NCBI RefSeq assembly: GCF_001602625.1
Contig: NZ_LECR01000023.1
Location: forward strand, 85,121-109,637
Source of the DNA: Sodalis-like endosymbiont of Proechinophthirus fluctus
Lineage (GTDB): Bacteria; Pseudomonadota; Gammaproteobacteria; Enterobacterales; Enterobacteriaceae
Length of the DNA stretch: 24,517 nt
Direction: 5' to 3'
Made by a program: the position numbers and the translations under genes. Below, piece after piece: positions 1-8,685 of the stretch (position 1 is the first letter of the stretch; every line of letters begins with the position of its first letter). Below the pieces are notes generated by a model that made no database searches, had not been told where the DNA came from, and saw only the letters and a program-made list of their open reading frames with translations.

Positions 1-366
1 CGTCAAGCAGCGCGCAATTTTACCCGATCCGCAACACGAACTATTGCCAGGGATATATGTCTGCGCCAGTGTCAGCAATGGAGTGAAGACTAAAGCCATT
101 CTATCGCCCCAACAGATCATCATAACCGCGATGCCGAAAGCAATCAATGCCGGCCGCGCTGATGGTGGGAGCGTAAAGCCGACAAATTACTGTCGATCGG
201 ATCATCAGCAGCGATTGGCTGGTGAGAGAAAGAAGGGTTGCAGGCGGGATCGGGTTATCATAGAAGGGACCAGAAAAAAGTGTAAACCGGGATGACAGTG
301 AAGGCGGTAGAAGTAAATACCCATCCGTCACCGCGCAAACGACCGGCGGTAACGGAGGAAAGTAGC
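1..366 (+). pseudogene. acrA: acrA remnant, 3' part (RND efflux periplasmic adaptor)
   Basis: Decayed C-terminal part of the AcrA membrane-fusion protein, which links the inner-membrane pump AcrB to an outer-membrane channel in multidrug efflux. The frame open from the left edge reads LPDPQHELLPGIYV and then AILSPQQ, matching the AcrA pattern of a proline-rich turn followed by ILVPQQ. After that, single-base shifts are needed to follow the match: GDRVIIEGTR-like residues appear near 250-280 and VKAVEVN near 300-325. A stop at 293-295 interrupts the first frame. The gene starts outside the window. A GGAGGAAA ribosome site at 354-361 belongs to the following acrB, as in the usual acrAB operon. 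Identification rests on recalled E. coli AcrA sequence. The pseudogene status is clear. Confidence 0.85.
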
Positions 367-1560
367 ATGCTGGCTGGTTTTTTATCCGTCGCCCGGTTTT
401 TGCCTAGGTGATAAATATTATTATCGTGCTGTTAGGTGTATTGAGTATCAACAACCTGCCGGTAGCTCAATATTCGGACGTGGGTGGGGCCGCCGCCGAA
501 AATCACCATTGAAACCACCTATACTGGTGAATCGGTGGAAATGCTCGAAAGCAGCGTTCGCCGGCAAGGACCAGAAAATGGTGGCGATAGTACGTTCCCG
601 TTCACACCTGCAGATCCAGATCTAGGAGAAATTCTGCCACATTGTATTGAAAAATAAAAGTGGAGGCTCCATCCGTCGTGCGTTTGGCCGATGTGGTCCG
701 GGTGGAAGATGGGGATAAGGATTACAGCACCAATGTGGCTGGCCAATGGTCATTCATCCCACTGCCAGTATGGCCATTAAACTCGTACTGTGGCAATTGC
801 GATGTTCACGGCAGAAAAATGAAGAGCACCATTAGCGAGCTGTAAAACGGTATGCCAGCGAGCTATGCTGTTGCCTATTCACTCGATAGCACCGAATTTA
901 TTAAAGTCTCTATCGAAGAAGTCGTGAAGAAAGACATTGAGGAAGAGATTCTCCTGGTCGTGTGTGTTATGTTTGTATTTTTGTAAAACTGGAGCACTAC
1001 CTTGATTCCCGCCACCGCGATGCCGGTGGTGTTGTGACCCTAACGCCAGCGCTACACACCAGCTTTCTAATACCTCATGACGATAAGCATATCGAGAAAG
1101 GCTTTTTCGGCTGGTTCAACCGTCACTAAACGCGCTTCTAACGCGTTATGAGAATCGTGTTCTCAGCGTCATTCATGGCCATATTACACTAAATACTATA
1201 ACCTGCCGCCGCGGGTCACAGAGGAGCTACACCTGCAACGTGCGCATGAGATCTAGTAGTACTTCCTGACCCAGGAGAAAAATAATATCAACGTCGGCAT
1301 GCTAGTTTAACGGTTTCAGTTTCGCCAGCAGAGGGCAAAACGCCGAGGTTGGGGTTTATCACATTGAAAAACTGGAGTCGATCGTGATAGCATGGAAAAT
1401 GAGGCGGATTCCATTGCGTCACAGGATTGCCTGTGTGCGCGATGCACAAGTATATATCTTAACGCCACCAACTATTTCCGGCCTATGGCAATCAAACGGG
1501 ATCACCTTTGAATTTTAAAGCCCGCGCCAGTACCGAATACTGCGCAAGCTGAATTTACAC
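367..1560 (+). pseudogene. acrB: acrB remnant (RND multidrug efflux pump), shortened
   Basis: Decayed AcrB inner-membrane proton/drug antiporter, starting six bases after a GGAGGAAA ribosome site. The first residues MLAGFL are followed, after shifts, by IIIVLLGVLSINNLPVAQY at about 407-472, the classic AcrB N-terminus. Further matches in order are VRLADVVRVEDGD (678-716), KVSIEEVV (904-928), KGFFGWFNR (1099-1125) and LTQEKNNI (1270-1290). A match to the mid-protein FNLPAI-like segment lies near 1455-1500. Many stops and frameshifts separate them. An intact AcrB has about 1049 codons. Here about 1.2 kb remains and the last third (including the second half of the membrane domain) is not recognisable, so there has been internal or 3' deletion as well as point decay. 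The 3' limit is approximate. Confidence 0.87.
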
Positions 1561-1642
1561 TCGTGTATTCGTCGAACGAGTCATTACGCTGATAAGTTTT
1601 CTCGCCGTTAATGCGTTCATAGTAGGGTAGGTATCAAAGCTG

Positions 1643-1661
1643 CCTGCCTTATCCTGGCAGG
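1643..1661. other. hairpin after acrB remnant
   Basis: CCTGCC (1643-1648) and GGCAGG (1656-1661) can pair around a seven-base loop. No T-run follows on either side, so it may be a decayed terminator of the acr region or chance. It lies between the converging acrB and katE remnants, where a bidirectional terminator would be expected. Confidence 0.3.
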
Positions 1662-1738
1662 TGCATGCCCCGTCATGTTAGGAATTATAATAAGAGTACA
1701 CTTGAGCATTTTATGAAAATTTATTCCTAATATTAGGA

Positions 1739-2578
1739 TTATTTTTGTTTCTTTATAGAAAAATAAATTCTATAAAATATAGGGGAGTTGCTAAAATTAA
1801 TACCAGGTATGAGTATGGCTAGGATGGAATGCGAATTGCTCCGTTTCGATAAATAAGTTATCCGGATTTGCGGTTCAGGTTTCACTGCATGGATGAAATC
1901 AGGAAATTTATGAGTATCTTGAATAAAAAACACTGGCTGTTGCCAACCAGATTGAAATTACCCCTATTTAGGTATAAAAATTAACCACAAAACCGCGCGA
2001 ATATAGCACACCGTGTTGGTGGAGTGACGCACAACCCCTGTACGGTAGAGAACCGCACATACACGACGTTTTGACTGTCAGATCGCGCAGAAAGTCTGCT
2101 TTGGTGATATCAGCCAGCCAGTAGGTGATAGGATTCAATGACGCGGTGTGAGGTGGAAACCACGGGTATGCACGATGCGTTTCGGTATGCGTTCATGATC
2201 AAAGTGAGTGATCTTCTCAGCATGTCAGCATGGTAAAATCTTCCATGCAGCGTGGGGGTCCACACACTCTTGTCAGAGCGCAGCAAATTCTGATTATCGG
2301 AAATTTTAGTTCCCTGATCGATGTTCATAGTCTGGTTTACACCGTTTTTATACTGCGGCTCTAGCGCGTCGAGTCTAGTGCTAGTGGTTCTGGGAAACTT
2401 GTACGGACCGGAGGTGGTGGGTTGTTTTCTCGCTCGGAAGGGTCAGGTGGCGGCATCTTGGCTGCCGTCATCCATCGAAGGCTAGACTGCCAAGGCCAGG
2501 GGAAGATGATAGGCCGTCCGTGTTGGGGCAGAATGAGACACGCTGCTAGGCTTCAGAAGGATCCTTGTGTGTCGACAT
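1739..2578 (-). pseudogene. katE: katE-type catalase remnant with internal deletion
   Basis: Decayed large-subunit (clade 2, KatE/HPII-like) catalase, which disproportionates hydrogen peroxide. Reading down the minus strand, a plausible start MSTHKDPSEA at 2578 follows a GAGGAG ribosome site and hits a stop at once. Next come TKISDNQNLLRS (about 2305-2270), ESYHLLADITKADFLRD (about 2130-2070, across a shift) and [20 protein letters not shown] (about 1930-1870). These are successive conserved blocks of the catalase N-terminal half. Directly after KPEP the frame runs into IPGINFSN (about 1815-1790), which resembles the PGIDFTNDP block that lies some 250 residues later in intact catalases. The middle of the enzyme, including the haem-ligand tyrosine, is therefore missing. 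An intact gene would be about 2.2 kb. The match was made from memory of the family; katE rather than another catalase is likely, not certain. Confidence 0.8.
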
Positions 2579-2871
2579 GGCTACGTTTCTCCTCTCACTG
2601 TTTATAACCGGTTAAGTAGCGATTTACCACCTCCTTTTGGGATCGACTGGATCAACAGATTTCTCTTACCATTTTCAGGGTAAATATCCCGCATTTTTAT
2701 TGACCTGCCGTATTCACATTTTAAAACAGTCTATTAGAGGAATATCGATCGTCTCGACGAGCGTAAAATAAAATGATTAGGAAGCAAATAACAGTGTGAA
2801 TGATAGGGAATAAGACCGTGCCAACCCGAGCGCTGTATGGGCATAAATGTCAGGTAAATCTTTCTCTATCG
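2579..2871. other. no gene recognised
   Basis: About 290 bases between the katE and regulator remnants. No open frame longer than a few dozen codons and no recognisable protein trace was found on either strand. It would hold the former upstream region of katE (its GAGGAG site lies just inside). Confidence 0.4.
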
Positions 2872-3533
2872 TTACGATAGCCTGCGCTGTAGCCAGCGCT
2901 CTCGGCCGGACATTCTTAGGGGGCTATCAATAGGCTGGCGAACAAGCACTGCCAAAGCGTCTGCAAAGACTCGAGAACCGCCGGATATCTTATCAGTAGC
3001 ACGATACAGACCAATCTCTCGTTTGGTGTGGCTTAATATAGTAAGATAGGCACGCGAAACCGTCAGCGGCAGGACAAGGACCTGCGGTATGCCGGCCAAC
3101 AAAGGCCGCTGTTGCTCGATTCCGACACGGGTTATAGACAATCAGGCTCAAGTTCGGCCTAGTATAATAGCGTCCACGGCAAAGGACGAAAGTTCCAGAG
3201 TAATAACCATTGCGGATGGCACAAATGTTTAACTCCGTGACCGAGTAAAAACATACTCGCGCTCGGCTTCCGTTAACATCAGCGTATGTACCAACTGATC
3301 CAGCACCGCTGCAGACGGTCTTCCGCCGCTCCCCTGTTCCAGCCAGGGGTATATCAGGTTGCGATGATATGGGCGAGCTGCCCGTTCATTCTCACAGGTG
3401 TTCACCCCCTCCTGTACAGGGGTGATGATATCACAGCGCTTCTAGTGGATTTCCTCGTGTCGACGCCAAAACGGCGATCGCGGTTAGCAAGCAAGTTAGG
3501 AGCCCATTGACCGTCGTCGGTGAATCCCATCAT
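2872..3533 (-). pseudogene. XRE/MmyB-like transcriptional regulator remnant
   Basis: Decayed DNA-binding regulator on the minus strand. A start MGFTDDGQWA lies at 3533-3528 and reads into a basic segment LLANRDRR. The helix-turn-helix part is best preserved at about 3400-3245, with YPWLEQGSGGRPSAAVLDQL followed by LTEAEREYVF. This is the hallmark of the XRE-type regulators that carry an MmyB-like ligand-binding domain (family pattern WYTWLEQGR..PS..VLDALA....L..AEREHLF). After a stop-rich stretch, LTVSRAYLT and YRATDK (about 3065-2985) resemble the start of the MmyB-like domain. At least two stops and several shifts prevent translation. Such regulators often sit beside the oxidoreductase they control, and the monooxygenase-like remnant at 3745-3980 on the same strand could be that partner (inference). 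Confidence 0.6.
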
Positions 3534-3744
3534 CAGGGTTGGAATATACCCAACGGCAACGTTTTTTCCCGGTCGGTATGCCACCTTTTGCCCTCGGTGT
3601 TGACGATTGTCACCACTAACCCTTTTTCTGCCGGGGCCAGTAAGCTTGGCGCAATAAGATTGCTGAATTAAACTTCTTACTGGTGGCTGTGCTAACGTTT
3701 TTTCTCTTCTAACGGCAATGGCTGAAAAGTCTTTCACTGATGAT

Positions 3745-3980
3745 CTAGTCCACGCTCATAAGTCTGGCATCGCGCGTATTACCTTCATCAATAATGGACT
3801 GCATCATTTTTTCATTCAAGGCAGTGACGTAAGGGTGCGCTTTCCGTTGCTCATTCTTGTCGCCATTGCAAAAATGAAAACCGTCCAGAGACACACGCTC
3901 ATAGCATCGATAGGCGAGGCAATTTTCATCGCGCGCCTCTTGCATTGAGAAATTTCATCGTGGGGGAAGCCCGGTTTTCC
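3745..3980 (-). pseudogene. ABM-family (YgiN-like) monooxygenase remnant
   Basis: A minus-strand frame contains NCLAYRCYE, then GFHFCNGDKNE, then HPYVTALNEKM. This spacing matches small antibiotic-biosynthesis-monooxygenase (ABM) domain proteins of about 100 residues, where E.GCL.Y..YE, F...E.W.. and H...PH...F occur in that order. The N-terminal strand is missing or in another frame (above about 3945), and the protein ends at 3745 after only about 66 residues. I read it as a truncated and decayed copy. The 200 bases downstream (3534-3744) contain a minus-strand trace GLVVTIVNTEGKR that could be a short-chain dehydrogenase remnant, but I could not confirm it. Confidence 0.5.
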
Positions 3981-4093
3981 TGGCGGGGAGACACTTGTTG
4001 ATTTCACTCCGGATGGATTCCTTATATTCTATGTTACGCGTCATGCTGATTATCTCGTCTGTACAATGAGATGCGTGATGATAAATAGGGTAA

Positions 4094-4112
4094 TACACCC
4101 GTGTCGGGTGTA
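4094..4112 (+). promoter_or_regulatory. upstream hairpin of the thrS leader
   Basis: TACACCC (4094-4100) and GGGTGTA (4106-4112) form a perfect seven-pair stem. A second small stem, GGGAT (4139-4143) with ATCCC (4150-4154), lies between this and the anticodon-like hairpin. In E. coli the thrS leader has two structured domains bound by threonyl-tRNA synthetase; one of these two stems may be the upstream domain. Which one, and where the transcript starts, cannot be settled from the sequence. Confidence 0.4.
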
Positions 4113-4159
4113 CTGAATAAAGAAGATTTTTTCCTGTGGGGATGTTAAAATCCCGCTGG

Positions 4160-4188
4160 TTGATATGTAACGCATTTAAGTTTAGCAT
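4160..4188 (+). promoter_or_regulatory. possible promoter before thrS
   Basis: TTGATA (4160-4165) and TAGCAT (4183-4188) are spaced by 17 bases, a reasonable sigma-70 pair (5/6 and 4/6 matches). If used, the leader would hold only the 4204-4224 hairpin. If the longer E. coli-type leader is kept, the real promoter must lie upstream of about 4090. Confidence 0.3.
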
Positions 4189-4203
4189 TCGTTATTTTTG
4201 TAA

Positions 4204-4224
4204 GTGATCTTGCGTATGGATCAC
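4204..4224 (+). promoter_or_regulatory. thrS translational operator hairpin (tRNA-Thr anticodon mimic)
   Basis: GTGATC (4204-4209) pairs perfectly with GATCAC (4219-4224) around a nine-base loop containing CGT at 4213-4215, the anticodon of one tRNA-Thr. It lies 22 bases before the thrS start codon. In E. coli the corresponding hairpin is bound by threonyl-tRNA synthetase, which thereby blocks ribosome binding on its own mRNA. Position and loop content match that known operator. The ribosome site AAGGA follows at 4236-4240. Confidence 0.75.
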
Positions 4225-4246
4225 CACTGCAAACTAAGGAAACCCC

Positions 4247-6175
4247 ATGCCAGTTATAACTCTTCCTGATGGTAGTCAGCGTCAGTTTGCACATCCCGTT
4301 TCTCCCCTTGATGTTGCGCGCGATATTGGTCCCGGCTTAGCCAAATCCTGTATCGCCGGCCGCGTGAACGGTGAACTGGTGGATGCTGTCGATGTCATTG
4401 AGTACGATGCCCAGCTTGCCATAATTACTGCTAAAGATGAGGCAGGGCTGGAAATAATCCGCCACTCCTGCGCGCACTTACTGGGGCACGCCATCAAACA
4501 ATTATGGCCGAATACCAAAATGGCTATCGGTCCGGTTATCGACAAAGGCTTTTATTATGATGTAGATCTCGATCATACCCTGACCCAGGACGATCTCGAC
4601 CGGCTAGAAAATCGGATGCACGAACTGGCTGAAAAAGATTACGACGTCATCAAGGAGAAAGTCAGCTGGCAGCAGGCCCGAGATACGTTTGTCGAGCGGT
4701 GTGAGGATTATAAAGTGACTATCCTCGACGAGGATATCAGCCGTAGTGATCGTCCAGGGCTGTATCATCATGAAGAATATGTGGATATGTGCCGCGGTCC
4801 GCACGTGCCTAATACACGTTTCTGCCACCATTTCACCTTGCAAAGAATCTCCGGGGCTTACTGGCGCAGCAACAGAAAAAACAAAATGCTGCAGCGCATT
4901 TACGGCACCGCCTGGGGTGATAAAAAACAGCTTAATACCTATTTGCAGTATCTGGAAGAGGTGGCGAAGCGCGATCACCGTAAGATCGGTAAGCAGCTTG
5001 ACCTCTATCATATGCAGGAAGAAGCGCCGGGTATGGTGTTTTGGCACAACGATGGCTGGATCCTTTTCCGCGAGCTGGAAGCTTTCATTCGGATGAAGCT
5101 GAAAGCCTATCAGTATCGGGAAGTGAAAGGGCCTTTTATGATGGACCGCATGCTGTGGGAAAAGACCGGCCACTGGGACAATTACGCCGAGCATATGTTT
5201 ACCACCTCGTCAGAAGACCGGGAATACTGTATCAAACCAATGAACTGCCCAGGGCATGTGCAGATCTTTAATCAGGGGTTGAAGTCTTACCGCGATCTGC
5301 CGCTGCGTATGGCGGAGTTTAGCAGTTGCCACCGCAATGAGCTGTCTGGTTCGCTGCATGGCCTGATGCGCGTGCGCGGCTTTACCCAGGACGATGCTCA
5401 CATCTTCTGTACCGAAGACCAGGTACGCGATGAAGTAAACAGTTGCATTAAAATGGTGTATGATGTGTACGCTACATTCGGCTTCGAAAAAATCTTGGTC
5501 AAATTATCTACCCGCCCGGAAAAGCGCATCGGCAGCGATGATTTCTGGGACTGGGCAGAGCGGGATTTAGCCGCTGCGCTAACGGAAAATAGTATTGCTT
5601 TTGAATATCAGCCGGGCGAAGGGGCTTTTTATGGTCCTAAAATTGAATTTACACTTCTCGATTGTCTAGATCGAGCCTGGCAATGTGGTACGGTGCAGCT
5701 GGACTTTTCGCTGCCCGGTCGTTTAAACGCCTCCTATGTGGGGGAAAATAACGAACGGATAGTTCCGGTCATGATTCACCGCGCTATTTTGGGCTCAATG
5801 GAACGATTTATTGGCATCCTGACGGAAGAGTATGGGGGTTTCTACCCGACCTGGCTAGCGCCAACACAGGTTGTCATGATGAACATTACCGATAATCAGT
5901 CGGAATATGTCGAAAAAATGACGAAAAAACTGTCGGCGGCGGGTATTCGGGTGAAAGCAGACTTGAGAAATGAAAAAATAGGATTTAGAATCCGCGAGCA
6001 TACTTTGCGTCGAGTGCCTTACATGCTTATCTGTGGTGATAAAGAAATGGAAGAAGGTAAAGTTGCCGTGCGTACACGCCGTGGTAAAGGCCTGGGCAGC
6101 ATCGACGTTAACGAGATTATTGCAAAGCTGCAGCACGAAATCCGCAGCCGTAATCTTCATCAACTGGAGGAATAA
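4247..6175 (+). CDS. thrS: threonyl-tRNA synthetase
   Basis: Class II synthetase that charges tRNA-Thr with threonine in the cytoplasm. The 642-residue product has the same length as E. coli ThrRS. Domains in order are an N-terminal TGS domain (about 1-60), the editing domain that removes mischarged serine (about 65-220, including [10 protein letters not shown] near 73), the catalytic core (about 240-530) and the C-terminal anticodon-binding domain (about 540-642). The three zinc ligands of the active site fall exactly where expected: C334 in MNCPGH, H385 in DDAHIF and H511 in MIHRAIL. The ATG at 4247 has the ribosome site AAGGA seven bases upstream and the anticodon-mimic hairpin before that, so autogenous translational control is probably retained. 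The infC AUU start lies three bases past its stop codon. Nothing suggests decay. Confidence 0.98.
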   Translation: MPVITLPDGSQRQFAHPVSPLDVARDIGPGLAKSCIAGRVNGELVDAVDVIEYDAQLAIITAKDEAGLEIIRHSCAHLLGHAIKQLWPNTKMAIGPVIDKGFYYDVDLDHTLTQDDLDRLENRMHELAEKDYDVIKEKVSWQQARDTFVERCEDYKVTILDEDISRSDRPGLYHHEEYVDMCRGPHVPNTRFCHHFTLQRISGAYWRSNRKNKMLQRIYGTAWGDKKQLNTYLQYLEEVAKRDHRKIGKQLDLYHMQEEAPGMVFWHNDGWILFRELEAFIRMKLKAYQYREVKGPFMMDRMLWEKTGHWDNYAEHMFTTSSEDREYCIKPMNCPGHVQIFNQGLKSYRDLPLRMAEFSSCHRNELSGSLHGLMRVRGFTQDDAHIFCTEDQVRDEVNSCIKMVYDVYATFGFEKILVKLSTRPEKRIGSDDFWDWAERDLAAALTENSIAFEYQPGEGAFYGPKIEFTLLDCLDRAWQCGTVQLDFSLPGRLNASYVGENNERIVPVMIHRAILGSMERFIGILTEEYGGFYPTWLAPTQVVMMNITDNQSEYVEKMTKKLSAAGIRVKADLRNEKIGFRIREHTLRRVPYMLICGDKEMEEGKVAVRTRRGKGLGSIDVNEIIAKLQHEIRSRNLHQLEE

Positions 6176-6178
6176 AGT

Positions 6179-6718
6179 ATTAAAGGCGGAAAACGAGTTC
6201 AATCGGCGCGTCCCAATCGTATTAACCGAGAAATCCGCGCTGCAGATGTTCGTCTGACGGGTATCGATGGCGAGCAGATTGGTATTATCAGCCTAAATGA
6301 AGCTATTGAAAAAGCTGAGGAATATGGCGTTGATTTAGTCGAAATTAGCCCTAATGCTGAGCCGCCAGTTTGCCGAATCATGGATTATGGCAAGTTCCTC
6401 TATGAGAAGAGCAAATCTGCCAAAGAACAGAAGAAAAAGCAGAAAATTATCCAGGTTAAGGAAATAAAATTCAGACCTGGTACTGATGAAGGCGACTATC
6501 AGATAAAACTACGCAACCTGGTTCGCTTTCTGGAAGACGGCGATAAAGCCAAAATCACCCTGCGGTTTCGCGGACGTGAAATGGCGCACCAGCAGATTGG
6601 CATTGAAGTGCTTAACCGCGTTCGCGACGATCTGAGTGAATTGGCAGTGGTGGAGTCTTTCCCCTCTAAAATTGAAGGCCGCCAGATGATCATGGTGCTC
6701 GCACCTAAGAAGAAATAG
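6179..6718 (+). CDS. infC: translation initiation factor IF-3, AUU start
   Basis: IF-3 binds the 30S subunit, keeps subunits apart and proofreads start-codon choice. The protein (179 residues) begins at ATT, positions 6179-6181. No ATG occurs in this frame until residue 68, yet the frame upstream of it encodes the canonical N-terminal domain ([15 protein letters not shown], then [23 protein letters not shown]). The strong ribosome site GGAGG (6166-6170) stands eight bases before ATT, inside the end of thrS. AUU is the known start in E. coli and lets IF-3 repress its own translation. The lysine-rich linker (about 75-90) and the C-terminal domain with [10 protein letters not shown] and [10 protein letters not shown] are intact. 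It ends at KKK, one residue shorter than E. coli. An annotation starting at 6380 would be wrong. Confidence 0.95.
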   Translation: MKGGKRVQSARPNRINREIRAADVRLTGIDGEQIGIISLNEAIEKAEEYGVDLVEISPNAEPPVCRIMDYGKFLYEKSKSAKEQKKKQKIIQVKEIKFRPGTDEGDYQIKLRNLVRFLEDGDKAKITLRFRGREMAHQQIGIEVLNRVRDDLSELAVVESFPSKIEGRQMIMVLAPKKK

Positions 6719-6782
6719 TAAAGCCTGACAAGTCAGATATCACTGATTCATATTATTAACAATGCGGAGTAGAGATAATCTC

Positions 6783-6980
6783 ATGCTAAAGATCAAGACA
6801 GTACGCGGCGCCGCGAAGCGCTTTAAGAGAATGGCTTCGGGCGGTTTCAAGCGCAAACATGCTAACCTGCGTCATATTCTGACAAAAAAATCCACTAAGC
6901 GTAAGCGTCACCTGCGCCAAAAATCCGTGATTTCCAAAGGGGATCTGGGTTTGGTCGTGCGTTGCCTGCCGTGCGCATAA
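6783..6980 (+). CDS. rpmI: 50S ribosomal protein L35
   Basis: Small basic protein of the large ribosomal subunit, 65 residues, the normal length. [14 protein letters not shown] at the N-terminus and [19 protein letters not shown] in the middle are family hallmarks; residue 2 is leucine instead of the usual proline. The start at 6783 is preferred over the in-frame ATG at 6762 because homologues begin with M-x-KIKTV. The 64-base gap after infC probably contains the ribosome site (GGAG at 6766-6769 or GAG near 6771). In E. coli, L20 represses rpmI-rplT through a long-range pseudoknot ending at the rpmI ribosome site. The gene order allows the same control, but I did not fold it. Confidence 0.95.
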   Translation: MLKIKTVRGAAKRFKRMASGGFKRKHANLRHILTKKSTKRKRHLRQKSVISKGDLGLVVRCLPCA

Positions 6981-7004
6981 GCGTTATTTAAATGGTTTGA
7001 ATAG

Positions 7005-7379
<375 letters not shown>

Positions 7380-7389
7380 GCCTGATATG

Positions 7390-7414
7390 AAAAGGGGGTC
7401 GGTCTCCCTTTTTT
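7390..7414 (+). terminator. intrinsic terminator after rplT
   Basis: AAAAGGG (7390-7396) pairs with CCCTTTT (7406-7412) around a nine-base loop, and the T-run continues to 7414. It lies 11 bases past the rplT stop, so it separates the thrS-infC-rpmI-rplT unit from the pheM-pheST unit, with partial read-through possible. Confidence 0.75.
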
Positions 7415-7474
7415 CGCCTATGCGCGGAATGGTATCAGATTGATATATTCACGTTAACAAGGTAACGCAAGTGT

Positions 7475-7525
7475 GTGAATACTGCTATTTTCTGTTTCTT
7501 TTTTACTTTAGCACCTATTTCCTAG
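7475..7525 (+). CDS. pheM: pheM-like leader peptide, altered
   Basis: Leader peptide of the pheST attenuator. E. coli PheM is a 14-residue peptide rich in phenylalanine; ribosome stalling on those codons reports low charged tRNA-Phe. Here GTG AAT ACT GCT ATT TTC TGT TTC TTT TTT matches its coding sequence, with GTG in place of ATG and cysteine in place of arginine at residue 7. The following T-run has six T where E. coli (from memory) has seven, so the frame shifts: it now reads TLAPIS and stops at TAG 7523-7525 (16 residues). Four phenylalanine codons remain; the fifth is lost. A weak AAGG site lies at 7459-7462. The attenuator hairpin follows at 7563-7586. It may still work with reduced efficiency. 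Confidence 0.65.
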   Translation: MNTAIFCFFFTLAPIS

Positions 7526-7562
7526 GGATTTGTGTGTAAGTTAATAAACGAAAGATAGCGCT

Positions 7563-7589
7563 AAAGCCTCCCGGAATGGAGGCTTTTTT
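7563..7589 (+). terminator. pheST attenuator terminator
   Basis: AAAGCCTCC (7563-7571) pairs perfectly with GGAGGCTTT (7578-7586) around a six-base loop, with the T-run extending to 7589. It lies between the pheM leader peptide and pheS, the position of the Phe-tRNA-responsive attenuator in enteric bacteria. The hairpin is fully intact even though the leader peptide is altered. Confidence 0.85.
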
Positions 7590-7657
7590 ATTGATGGCCA
7601 AGATGTCTGGAGTGCCTGTAAGGGCCAGACGGCGACTTCACTCAATTTTACGGTTAA

Positions 7658-8671
<1,014 letters not shown>

Positions 8672-8685
8672 GGCGGGATAATCAC

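Noticed and set aside
1700..1800. AT-rich stretch considered as a promoter or origin-like region
   Set aside because: It overlaps the 3' end of the katE remnant and shows no DnaA boxes or ordered repeats.
4604..5194. 196-codon open frame on the minus strand inside thrS
   Set aside because: Antisense to the highly conserved ThrRS core, with no family resemblance; it is a by-product of codon use.
6380..6718. 112-residue IF-3 starting at ATG 6380
   Set aside because: It omits the N-terminal domain, which is encoded in frame upstream from an AUU with a good ribosome site.
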